Assembly (NCBI GenBank): GCA_900321255.1
Contig: ONVK01000012.1
Location: 1-51,010, forward strand
Direction: 5' to 3'
Origin: an uncultured Lentisphaerota bacterium
GTDB taxonomy: Bacteria > Verrucomicrobiota > Kiritimatiellia > RFP12 > UBA1067
Length of the DNA: 51,010 nt
This document shows positions 26,207-33,602 of this stretch, piece by piece. A program made the position numbers and the translations under genes. Position 1 is the first letter of the stretch. Each line of letters starts with the position of its first letter. The notes beneath the pieces are model-generated. The model had not been told where the DNA came from. It saw only the letters and a program-made list of their open reading frames with translations, and did no database searches.

Positions 26207-29200
26207 GACTTATATTCGTATGGCATAAAGTCAGATACAGCGCCCGTACGCATATCCTCAAACCAGATGCGCCTAGGTCCTCGGCGATCTTGAGGCTTTT
26301 GATGAGGTATCATCGCCGTCATATCATCGTCGGAGATATTATAAGCTATGCGCTTGCCGCATGATTTGAGAATGTTCGCCTCTGCACCACTCCTCGCAAG
26401 AACTTCCTTGTTCATGAATCCAAAGTTCTTAGTCATAATTATGACATGGAATGACGGCGAACCCGTGCCATTGAAAACCGAGGCAAACAACGAATGCGGC
26501 GAATCATAGTGCGGTTCTGCTGGCTTTGAAGAAAAAGACGGTCGAGGCGCATCACCAGGATGAAGCATCTGTGCATCTTGAAAGTTCTCGACAAAGAATA
26601 TTTTCTTCGACGCCGTTGACGATACAAGCTCCTGGATTGCTTTCAGAAGTTCTTCTTCCGTTGTCATCCCGCCAAGGCCGTGGAATGTCTTCGAGACATC
26701 TGAAGGCACATCGCGCTCACCTGGATTGTAGTAAAGTACATCACATGATTCCACCGCTTCGAGGCTACGTGAAATGCCTCGCCTAATACCAGCCCAGACG
26801 TCTTCTCCTGATATTTTGATCTCAAAATCAGAACTCAAGTTTCCATCCTCGCCTGTGATTAGAAGGTGTTCGCGCTGGTCATGTGTGAATGGAATTGCGA
26901 AAGGTGTCGACACAAAATCTGTTTTCGCCCCCAATAGAACTGTGAAATGGGTGTTCCATTTCACAGGCTTCAATGACTCCTTGACCACGATAGGTTCCGG
27001 TGGGAGCGGCAATGCCGCCCCGTTAAAAACTCGGCAATTAGATATGACACCGTTCTGGCGCGATATTGATTCGACCACCATCCTGAATTTCCTGCATCCA
27101 TCGTCTTTGTCTTGAACCGGATCAGAAAGTGGGAATGCGGCAATGTAGTTGTTGACTATCCCATCAGAATCCTTACGTCCAAAGGCTGGGTTGACGACAC
27201 ATTGACTCTTTGCTATAACTGTCTCTGCAGCACGGTTTCCATCAGCAAGAATACCATCACTTGCGGTTCCCTTCAACGCGATGCGCAGTCCAATCTGACC
27301 AAGAATGCCAGCCATCCCCGTAAAATGGAGTGAAGCGAGAGATTGTGTCGCCAACACCAAGTGGATGCCATACGAACGCCCTTGTTTGAATACTGTCGAG
27401 AGCCGTTTCGCGATCTCGTCAGAAAGGTTCAACCCGCAATACTCCTCAAACAGAACCTGACATTCGTCAATGATGATAACAATTCGCGGAATCTTGCCTC
27501 CATGTTCTCGATAGGCGACAATATCGCCGTATTCTCCGAAAAGCTCACTTCTTCGCTTGAACTCTTTGTCAAGGAAACTGAACAATTCCAGTGCAAAACG
27601 AGGATCTTTATGCCTTGATATCATTTTGATATGAGGGAGCCATGCCACCCCTTTGGCATCGGCGTATTTTTTGAACTCATCGCCTTTTTTGTAGTCCAAG
27701 AGATAAAACTGCAACTCGTCCGGCGAATACTTTCCTGCGAGAGACTGAATTAACGTGTGCAAAAACACCGATTTACCTGACCCCGTAGTTCCTCCAATCA
27801 GCGCATGGTAATTCGACACACCCTTACCGACTCCGAATTCAAAACTTACAGGATACCCGCTCGCATCCCAACCTATTGTGGCTGACAACCCTTTGGCAGA
27901 AGAACCGCTCCAGAACTCGCCGTCCCACTTTAACGCCTCATCCTTTGATTCAACCTTCTCGAACAAGGATGAGAATTTGATTTCACGTTTCGGCTGTTTA
28001 ATGAGTTCACCGAATTCATGGGCGTAATGCGCAGCTATCTCTCCTATTTTCGTAGCAGGGATAGCCCCATCCGACTTGATGGTTAGCGCCAGTTTTGAGA
28101 AATTTGAGACTCGAGTTCCATTTGCCTCAATCAAATCGAGGCTCACCTCCTCAAACCGATCACGTTGACGGTCATCAAGCTCATCAAATATTCCGTCCGG
28201 CAAAAGACAAATGATACCAAAGCGGGGACCATTGACCAAGAGTTTTTCGAGGAGATCAAGTTGAGTCGTACTAAATGAGGAAAGCGAATACAACAACACA
28301 AGCCGGAGTGGCAATGCTGCTGTCGGGTGCTTTTTATTATAAGCAGACCAATTGTTTTCCTGATATGTGAATACAGAGCGCGCCATCTCACCCATCTGGT
28401 CGTCTATCTCGCGAAGCATCGGGGAAATATCATCGGCACTCGTCACAATGCGTAAAAGACCGTTCGCTGCACAAAGGGAATTCAGTACACCAATGTTATC
28501 TCCAGAATCATGATGATCAATCGCCCAAACTTGAAGCTTGTTAATTGGCAATGCATAGAGAAGTCGAACAACAAACGGAGCGATATCGCCCACATCCTCA
28601 AACGAAAGAGGGCTCTCGAATGGAAAATCGAGGGCGCGAGGGACTGAAAGCTCTTTGCCGTCCAAGGCGCGAGTTACCATATCTCCTATTACGACATGCT
28701 TTGGGAACACCAGAGTCTTGTTGATATTATCGACATTTAGACCCGTTAATTCGCGCTGATCCCCCACTGAGTCATTTGCCAGGCGTTCAAGTTTCGCCCT
28801 ATGACCATGCATTACTGTCTCGATTATTCGCTCCTCATCAGCGGCTTCATTAAGAACTGTCGCCCTAAAGCCTGCCGGATCCGAAAAGGTCTGCAAGAAT
28901 GTTTCCGCACTAGTTCCTGATAGCATCGAAAGTTGCGATGCCGCTTTCTTTGCGACCTTTTCGACTTCGCCGAGCAATTGTTGCCGTTGCCGCCGATCAT
29001 CCTTAGCCTTTCGTGATGCGGCGGCCGCCGCAGAGTCCGTCTTCTCCCATCTCGATTTTGTTCGCGAGGCGTCTGCAACATCTTCGGAGTTCGATTGTCG
29101 AATTGCACTACATCTACTAGACTGTTCTCGACATGCGGAAAGAAGCGATTCGACTCGCGACAAATAACGTCGAGTAACACCAGACGAGCCGTGCCAAAAT

Positions 29201-29964
29201 TTGTCGAATCCTTTCATCGCTTCGCGTATGCGCGACAACAAATCTATGGCCTTTGACAACTCGTTCTCAGAAGCACCCAATGCGCTTTCAATAAGTGCCT
29301 TGGCATCATTATGAATTGCATTGCTCGAAATCGCCATATCATGAACTGCATTGTGTCGCCTTTCAAGTCGTTCGACTTCGGTCTCTGTCACAGCTTGCGA
29401 CTCATCAAGTCGTCCGCGTGCAACGGCCAACTCACGTATTGTTTTGCGAAGCGCGGCGGCTTTCTCCACACTATGGTTGGCCGTCTCTAGTTCACTTGAA
29501 ATAGAGCGAAACGAGGAAAATGCCGCCTCGACCGCCCGTTCCATTTCTTTATCCTTATCTGACATAATCGTTTCGAGACCTCCTTGATAATTTTTCGCCC
29601 TTGCGACAGATAGTGGACGATATGAAACATGTATATTATCGCTCCCACCATCAGCATCTCCATCAATGCTTCCGGCATATGACGGTGCACGGGCAACATT
29701 TGCATCTCTTTGACTCGGAATATGAAGCTTCCTTATACGGGCAAGCTTAGTCAAGCACTTATTGCGCTGCTCTGCCAGAGCATCCAAGCGCTCGTCAAGT
29801 TCTGAGCACTTGCGTTCGACCTCTGTTCCATGCTCATCAAAGGTTTTCATCAAGATAGCACATTGGCGCAATTCCCCCGCAATGCCTCTATTCAATGCAT
29901 CGGGGCAATTCGTCTCGTATGTACCAACGTGACTGGAGAAATCCCCTATCGTTTCACTGAACAT
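26203..29964 (-). CDS. FtsK/SpoIIIE-type ATPase of a WXG100-linked system, soluble form
   Basis: A 1253-residue protein. Residues ~1-430 are helical and coiled-coil-like and contain no membrane segment. Residues ~450-660 resemble an FtsK motor fold without a P-loop (LQVWAIDHHDSGDN; LVNGPRFGIICLLPDG). The only intact motor follows: Walker A IGGTTGSGKSVFLHTL near residues 719-734, LLDYKKGDEFKKYA, Walker B IVIIIDECQVLFEE near 826-839, and LVLATQSLASLHF. A third, degenerate module has LLITGEDGNLSSD where the P-loop should be. EccC/EssC motors also have three ATPase modules but are membrane-anchored with an active first domain. GAGAGG precedes the ATG by 7 nt. Confidence 0.82.
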   Translation of the reverse strand: MFSETIGDFSSHVGTYETNCPDALNRGIAGELRQCAILMKTFDEHGTEVERKCSELDERLDALAEQRNKCLTKLARIRKLHIPSQRDANVARAPSYAGSIDGDADGGSDNIHVSYRPLSVARAKNYQGGLETIMSDKDKEMERAVEAAFSSFRSISSELETANHSVEKAAALRKTIRELAVARGRLDESQAVTETEVERLERRHNAVHDMAISSNAIHNDAKALIESALGASENELSKAIDLLSRIREAMKGFDKFWHGSSGVTRRYLSRVESLLSACREQSSRCSAIRQSNSEDVADASRTKSRWEKTDSAAAAASRKAKDDRRQRQQLLGEVEKVAKKAASQLSMLSGTSAETFLQTFSDPAGFRATVLNEAADEERIIETVMHGHRAKLERLANDSVGDQRELTGLNVDNINKTLVFPKHVVIGDMVTRALDGKELSVPRALDFPFESPLSFEDVGDIAPFVVRLLYALPINKLQVWAIDHHDSGDNIGVLNSLCAANGLLRIVTSADDISPMLREIDDQMGEMARSVFTYQENNWSAYNKKHPTAALPLRLVLLYSLSSFSTTQLDLLEKLLVNGPRFGIICLLPDGIFDELDDRQRDRFEEVSLDLIEANGTRVSNFSKLALTIKSDGAIPATKIGEIAAHYAHEFGELIKQPKREIKFSSLFEKVESKDEALKWDGEFWSGSSAKGLSATIGWDASGYPVSFEFGVGKGVSNYHALIGGTTGSGKSVFLHTLIQSLAGKYSPDELQFYLLDYKKGDEFKKYADAKGVAWLPHIKMISRHKDPRFALELFSFLDKEFKRRSELFGEYGDIVAYREHGGKIPRIVIIIDECQVLFEEYCGLNLSDEIAKRLSTVFKQGRSYGIHLVLATQSLASLHFTGMAGILGQIGLRIALKGTASDGILADGNRAAETVIAKSQCVVNPAFGRKDSDGIVNNYIAAFPLSDPVQDKDDGCRKFRMVVESISRQNGVISNCRVFNGAALPLPPEPIVVKESLKPVKWNTHFTVLLGAKTDFVSTPFAIPFTHDQREHLLITGEDGNLSSDFEIKISGEDVWAGIRRGISRSLEAVESCDVLYYNPGERDVPSDVSKTFHGLGGMTTEEELLKAIQELVSSTASKKIFFVENFQDAQMLHPGDAPRPSFSSKPAEPHYDSPHSLFASVFNGTGSPSFHVIIMTKNFGFMNKEVLARSGAEANILKSCGKRIAYNISDDDMTAMIPHQKPQDRRGPRRIWFEDMRTGAVSDFMPYEYKS

Positions 29965-29977
29965 TTCATACCTCTCA

Positions 29978-30514
29978 TCATTTGTTCAGAATCAAGTCGT
30001 GCTCTTGCTTCAACTTGGTGTTTTGTTCTACCACACGCTGTTCAAAACTATTATATTCGCTCTTCAATGTCGTTTCCGCATACGAGAGCCTCTGCTGCGC
30101 CTCATCTCTCGCATATCTGCATTGATACGCATTATCTGACAACTCCTTATGCGTTTCTGTGAATGTCTTGAGATTTTCCTCTACCACCTCCCTTTGCTTA
30201 CGCAGAGCAGCCGCAAGAGCACTGGCACTGCTCTCGGTACTCTCGCGCCCATCCAGATGCGCCGAAGTAGCCTCGGCATCCAAATCAGAGATCTCTTTCG
30301 ACAAGGCGTCGATTTCCTCTTTCAATTGTTCAATTTCATTCTCAACCGCTTTCACTGCTTCTTCCGTCGCCTGCAGTTCTTTTTCTGCTCGTTGCACTTC
30401 TTCGCTGGCTGTTTTGCATATTTGATCATACCTTGCTTTTGCCTCATCAAGGCTGACCTCATTCCATCGCATTACATCTTCTAAACTATTGATGTCCGCA
30501 TGAACCGTACTCAT
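29978..30514 (-). CDS. Long alpha-helical protein next to the WXG100 genes
   Basis: A 178-residue protein, nearly all helix, with heptads rich in Glu/Ala (EKELQATEEAVKAVENEIEQ, LKEEIDALSKEISDLDAEA). No WXG motif, signal peptide or membrane segment. It sits between the second WXG100 gene and the FtsK-like gene, the position where ESX loci often encode partners or substrates. It could be a cargo adaptor or a coiled-coil spacer; neither can be shown. AAAGGAG precedes the ATG by 9 nt. Confidence 0.7.
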   Translation of the reverse strand: MSTVHADINSLEDVMRWNEVSLDEAKARYDQICKTASEEVQRAEKELQATEEAVKAVENEIEQLKEEIDALSKEISDLDAEATSAHLDGRESTESSASALAAALRKQREVVEENLKTFTETHKELSDNAYQCRYARDEAQQRLSYAETTLKSEYNSFEQRVVEQNTKLKQEHDLILNK

Positions 30515-30536
30515 GGCGCATTACTCCTTTATTCCA

Positions 30537-30812
30537 TCAGATGGATTCCCAATCAGCAATGAATTCCTCCTGACGCCGGAGGAAATCGCAGACCAACGGA
30601 TAGATTTCATTGACCGAGCGCATAATGCTTGCATTTGCCTCAACGATACTTTCCGCTGCTTTATCTATTTGACGATCTTGCCATGTTTCACGGACAGTTG
30701 TCAACGCCGCGTTCATGCGCCCCACGATATCCTCGGCTTCCTGGGTGAACGCTTCGACATCTCGTCCAAAGTTGCGAATCTCTTCAATGTCAAAATCAAC
30801 TCTTTCGGCCAT
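30537..30812 (-). CDS. WXG100-family protein 2
   Basis: A 91-residue two-helix protein. Helix 1 (DFDIEEIRNFGRDVEAFTQEA) and helix 2 are joined by TTVRETWQDRQIDKAAESI, where the Trp-Gln-Asp turn matches the WXG position of ESAT-6-like proteins (Trp near residue 44). Length and all-helical character fit. The start at 30812 is chosen for the AAGGAGGATGGT site just before the ATG; an upstream in-frame start would lack one. The preceding gene encodes a second WXG100 protein, so a heterodimer is plausible. Confidence 0.78.
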   Translation of the reverse strand: MAERVDFDIEEIRNFGRDVEAFTQEAEDIVGRMNAALTTVRETWQDRQIDKAAESIVEANASIMRSVNEIYPLVCDFLRRQEEFIADWESI

Positions 30813-30822
30813 ACCATCCTCC

Positions 30823-31089
30823 TTACTTTGACTGCAAGGTGCTAACCTTCTTAGACACATACGGAACTATATCCTCATTTGCAACCCCTAGCGCAACAGA
30901 TACGTCTCGCTCAATGTCTGACATCATTCCACAAATTGTGTCATAGTCAGGATCGTGCCATGTCTCTCCGACACGGGCAACACTATTCTTGAGCGCTTGG
31001 ACTGCGACTTCAATTCGCGTCGCATAGTCCCTACACGCCGCCAGGAACACCTCCGCTTCCTCGAGATTTACTTTCGCGTCTTGTGACAT
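30823..31089 (-). CDS. WXG100-family protein 1
   Basis: An 88-residue helical hairpin protein. The two helices flank SVARVGETWHDPDYDTI, with Trp-His-Asp at the WXG turn near residue 42. The helix-2 pattern ERDVSVALGVANEDIVPYVSKK is amphipathic. The ATG at 31089 has GGAGGAG 9 nt upstream, preferred to a GTG six bases earlier. It lies 10 nt ahead of the second WXG100 gene, as in paired ESX loci. Secretion is expected for the family but no canonical ESX membrane complex is encoded nearby. Confidence 0.76.
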   Translation of the reverse strand: MSQDAKVNLEEAEVFLAACRDYATRIEVAVQALKNSVARVGETWHDPDYDTICGMMSDIERDVSVALGVANEDIVPYVSKKVSTLQSK

Positions 31090-31105
31090 CTTCACTCTCC
31101 TCCAT

Positions 31106-31510
31106 TTACTTGAACGTCTTTTCTCTGTTATGGAAATCTTTAAGGTTACGTCTTACTGCAGGGAAACCACTTTCGGCCGCCTCGCAACGTGCCCTCGCCT
31201 TCTTGACAATCGCGTCGGCATTAGTCAGACTATTTTCTATGTTATTATCCGACAACCATTTCTTGAGCTCAGTCTTTTCCCAGTTTTTGATTAACTTGCG
31301 TTTATTTAGATATCTCTTTAGGACAAACCAAATCACAATCAAAACTAATGCGATCAATCCGACCTTCTTCGCCATCTGCCAAAACGATTCAACGGTGCCC
31401 TGGTTTGCGCTTGCCCAATTTACCAGCTTATAAATGCCAAACCCTAGTACGGCTAAGATTATCAAACATCCACAGCCCGTTGCCGATGCGTCATCATCCT
31501 TGTTTGCCAT
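31106..31510 (-). CDS. Small island membrane protein with two helices
   Basis: A 134-residue protein with hydrophobic helices at about residues 13-30 (GCGCLIILAVLGFGIYKLV) and 49-66 (VGLIALVLIVIWFVLKRYL), followed by a basic helical cytoplasmic tail. Not recognised. It precedes the WXG100 pair in the operon, so a membrane anchor for the otherwise soluble ATPase complex is possible. AAAGG precedes the ATG by 8 nt. Confidence 0.68.
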   Translation of the reverse strand: MANKDDDASATGCGCLIILAVLGFGIYKLVNWASANQGTVESFWQMAKKVGLIALVLIVIWFVLKRYLNKRKLIKNWEKTELKKWLSDNNIENSLTNADAIVKKARARCEAAESGFPAVRRNLKDFHNREKTFK

Positions 31511-31513
31511 AAC

Positions 31514-31657
31514 TTATACCTTTCTCGAATCTAAGAGTTTACGAAGAACTTCTGAGCATCTTCCGCCACATGCATGTAATTTAGCGTATGGACGCTCATC
31601 TTTAGCAACAGGTCGTCGCATTAAAATCCTGCTGTTATCATCATCTTGATTAAACAT
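31514..31657 (-). CDS. 47-residue Cys-containing peptide of the island operon
   Basis: A short open frame between two operon genes, ending 3 nt before the next start. It begins MFNQDDDNSRILMRRPVAKD and carries a small Cys motif, HACGGRCSE, near residue 30. GAGGGGAAGG lies 5-6 nt before the ATG. It is hydrophilic with no export signal. A good ribosome site and tight packing support it as a real gene; the two Cys make it worth comparing with peptides modified by radical SAM enzymes, though nothing shows that directly. Confidence 0.5.
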   Translation of the reverse strand: MFNQDDDNSRILMRRPVAKDERPYAKLHACGGRCSEVLRKLLDSRKV

Positions 31658-31677
31658 CGCAACCTTCCCCTCGGAGT

Positions 31678-32040
31678 TTAATTCAAAGAGGGTAGCACTG
31701 GGCCTACAGATGAACCAGAACCATCTGTGCTATCGCTATGGGCACTCTTCCGCGCCGCGAAAGCATATAGGATTATTCCAAAGGCAACATTCTCTGCGAT
31801 TCCCAATGCTGTCATAAACTGAATAAGTCCCATTGAGGGAGCACTACGCTGAATAGCAAACAATATCTTGATAATTAAAAAAGTAGCTGAAGTCACTCCA
31901 AGTGCAAATCCACAAATCGCCATTCCAATGCGTTGCCATGATTTGCAATCTTGCATAAACCTAAACGCAACCGCAACTTCAACAACGGCAACAAAAATCG
32001 ACGTAGCCGAAACCAGTGCATCCAATATTAACATATCCAT
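31678..32040 (-). CDS. Small island membrane protein with three or four helices
   Basis: A 120-residue integral membrane protein, with hydrophobic stretches DALVSATSIFVAVVEVAVAF, IGMAICGFALGVTSATFLII and ALGIAENVAFGIILYAFAA, and a short Ser/Gly-rich C-terminal tail. Not recognised. The start at 32040 is chosen because GGAG sits 6 nt before it, while the in-frame ATG 4 codons earlier has none. Confidence 0.62.
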   Translation of the reverse strand: MDMLILDALVSATSIFVAVVEVAVAFRFMQDCKSWQRIGMAICGFALGVTSATFLIIKILFAIQRSAPSMGLIQFMTALGIAENVAFGIILYAFAARKSAHSDSTDGSGSSVGPVLPSLN

Positions 32041-32075
32041 GTTTTTCTCCATTGAAAAGTGACAGTGTAGTCTAC

Positions 32076-32669
32076 TCAAAAGTTTGCATTAATCAGAGGG
32101 AGATACGGGCATTGGCTATTCTCGATGATGTTTAGAACACCAAGTTGAATGCCTTTCATCTCTGTTGCCCAATTTATAACGCCAATCTGAATGCCAACCG
32201 CTTTCTCTGCCTTGTTGAACACTGCAATTTGCGTTCCTTTCAACTCCTTCGCCATGTTGAACGAAGCAATTTGCCCACCATGAACGCAGCCCTGCGTGTT
32301 GTTGGCAATACCAGCTACCTGAAAACCGTAGAAATCCTCGTAACAGTTGTTTGCGATACCAGCTATCTGCCCCGCACCATTTGCCGAGCCGACATTATTC
32401 AGCAATACCGATGTCTGCAATCCGAACAGACTCCCATCTACTACGCAACCAATTACACCGATGTCGAGACCGGCTACGTTTGCGTGGCGGCCATAGACAA
32501 GGCACAATCGCCCGCCCATGATGTCGGCCTCTGCCACAGGAAACTCCGCCTGATCGGTGATTCCGATTCCGATTGGGAAGACCTGAGGCTGCTGTGTTTC
32601 GCAAATCGCACAGGTGGTAGCGCACAACACGGCTATTGCGATTATGTTTTTCTTGTTGTTTGATTTCAT
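32076..32669 (-). CDS. LA_2272-type surface repeat protein (island copy)
   Basis: A 197-residue exported protein. The signal peptide is IIAIAVLCATTCAICE. The rest is a series of short beta units with the repeat G(I/T)Q(I/L)(G/A)V(I/L/F)N, such as GIQIGVINWATE and GIQLGVLNIIE, ending in ...LPLINANF. The last ~45 residues match those of the core copy at 5054-5665 closely in spacing and sequence. AGGAG precedes the ATG. Location within the operon suggests a surface component of the island system; the family's function is not established. Confidence 0.75.
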   Translation of the reverse strand: MKSNNKKNIIAIAVLCATTCAICETQQPQVFPIGIGITDQAEFPVAEADIMGGRLCLVYGRHANVAGLDIGVIGCVVDGSLFGLQTSVLLNNVGSANGAGQIAGIANNCYEDFYGFQVAGIANNTQGCVHGGQIASFNMAKELKGTQIAVFNKAEKAVGIQIGVINWATEMKGIQLGVLNIIENSQCPYLPLINANF

Positions 32670-32687
32670 GCTTTCTCCTATGAAATT

Positions 32688-33011
32688 TTACCAACCGAAG
32701 ATCCTTCCAAAGAATCCTCTACGCGACTTCTTGCTATCATCATTTTGAATTCGACAACCAGAATCAATCTCGTCTATCGATGGCATCTCAGGCTTTTGCT
32801 CTGCATCTTTACGACTCCCTTTCATCTCCTTAAGAATCTTTTTAACTGTCGGGTCATTGCGCATTTTTCTCATTTGGGCTTCTGATGCGGGCATGGTTAG
32901 AAGTGAAATAAGGAAATCATCAGCCGCCGTTTCAATTTCCTTTTTGCACCGTTGACAATACTTTGAGCCGCTAACTGCGGGCGCATTACACTTTGCACAT
33001 CTCATAAGCAT
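32688..33011 (-). CDS. Zinc-ribbon protein of the island operon
   Basis: A 107-residue soluble protein with an N-terminal zinc ribbon, MRCAKCNAPAVSGSKYCQRC (two CX2C pairs), then a helical segment with PASEAQMRKMRNDPTVKKIL, an acidic linker and a basic C-terminal GFFGRIFGW. The amphipathic tail might contact the membrane. No family assigned. The ribosome-binding site is weak, and the start could be two codons later at 33005. Confidence 0.62.
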   Translation of the reverse strand: MLMRCAKCNAPAVSGSKYCQRCKKEIETAADDFLISLLTMPASEAQMRKMRNDPTVKKILKEMKGSRKDAEQKPEMPSIDEIDSGCRIQNDDSKKSRRGFFGRIFGW

Positions 33012-33022
33012 AATCTTTCATT

Positions 33023-33208
33023 TTATTCGTGACAGTCAGGGGTGGCTTCTTTTAGGTTTTGGTGTGTGCGCACCATTTGGCCATGAGAAAGCGCAAGTAC
33101 TTTGCGCACAAGGCTCTCCTTGGTTATGCCGTCCTCACACGATATGGCGTCGAGCAAGCCCGGGGACTCTTCATCGACAAGAGTTGTGATTTTGTCTACC
33201 TTGCTCAT
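33023..33208 (-). CDS. 61-residue island protein
   Basis: A small hydrophilic protein (KVDKITTLVDEESPGLLDAI...) whose ATG overlaps the stop of the preceding RHH-like gene by 4 nt (ATGA), which argues for translational coupling. The segment ITKESLVRKVLALSHGQ could be a helix-turn-helix or RHH helix pair, but is too short to assign. It lies 11 nt before the zinc-ribbon gene. Confidence 0.55.
   Translation of the reverse strand: MSKVDKITTLVDEESPGLLDAISCEDGITKESLVRKVLALSHGQMVRTHQNLKEATPDCHE
33061..33074. repeat. Second copy of the operator-like sequence inside the 61-aa gene
   Basis: GGTGTGTGCGCACC differs at one base from GGTGTGTGCACACC at 33538-33551 in the island promoter. It lies in the coding region of the second gene. 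This may be chance or an auxiliary binding site for a looping regulator. Confidence 0.3.
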
Positions 33209-33498
33209 TTGGGCATCTCCCTCTTGTTGATGGCTCTTTCCGCCTCAAGCACTTGCTTGTAAGCACTTATGCGAATCTTATACTCCTCGGAGATAGCACC
33301 ATTGACCATAACACCGCAGTGGGTTGCCTCTGAGACAAGACCGCTGCGTATAACATCTGAAAGCGTCTTCATCTGCCTTTCAGCCGTCAATATCGCTATG
33401 GCTTTTTCCTCAGACGAAAGATATAGAGCTACTCGGAACACGTCTGGCGCGTGTTTGCCATATCGAGATGTTCCATCACATTTTTTAGGGCTAGCCAT
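33205..33498 (-). CDS. Ribbon-helix-helix-like protein, first gene of the island operon
   Basis: A 97-residue protein. Residues ~20-57 (VFRVALYLSSEEKAIAILTA, then LSDVIRSGLVSEA) show a short beta-strand followed by two helices, as in CopG/ParD-type ribbon-helix-helix DNA-binding proteins. The C-terminal half is helical. The ATG at 33498 has GGAG 10 nt upstream; a TTG one codon earlier is less likely. Being first in the operon and next to a palindrome inside its promoter, it is a good candidate for an autoregulator. Confidence 0.55.
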   Translation of the reverse strand: MASPKKCDGTSRYGKHAPDVFRVALYLSSEEKAIAILTAERQMKTLSDVIRSGLVSEATHCGVMVNGAISEEYKIRISAYKQVLEAERAINKREMPK

Positions 33499-33526
33499 CA
33501 ATGACTATCTCCATCATTTGCCGTAG

Positions 33527-33555
33527 ATTATAGCAAAGGTGTGTGCACACCGCAA
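33527..33555 (-). promoter_or_regulatory. Promoter of the island operon with internal palindrome
   Basis: On the minus strand: TTGCGG (33550-33555), a 17-nt spacer and a consensus TATAAT (33527-33532), about 29 nt before the first gene. The spacer contains the perfect 10-bp palindrome GTGTGCACAC at 33541-33550, where a bound repressor would block RNA polymerase. No other clear promoter was seen within the 19 kb that follows. Confidence 0.65.
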
Positions 33556-33602
33556 GCCCAAACCCTTATCTTTGCGGCACAGGATGTACTTTTGAGAATC
33601 GG

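Noticed and set aside
14462..33498. Calling the island a standard type VII secretion system
   Set aside because: WXG100, FtsK and EccA-like parts are present, but no EccB, EccD, EccE, MycP, EsaA, EssA or EssB equivalent is visible and the motor lacks a membrane anchor.
14462..33498. Island as an integrative element with integrase and att sites
   Set aside because: No integrase, transposase, tRNA gene or matching end repeats could be found in or beside it within this window; transfer is inferred only from composition.
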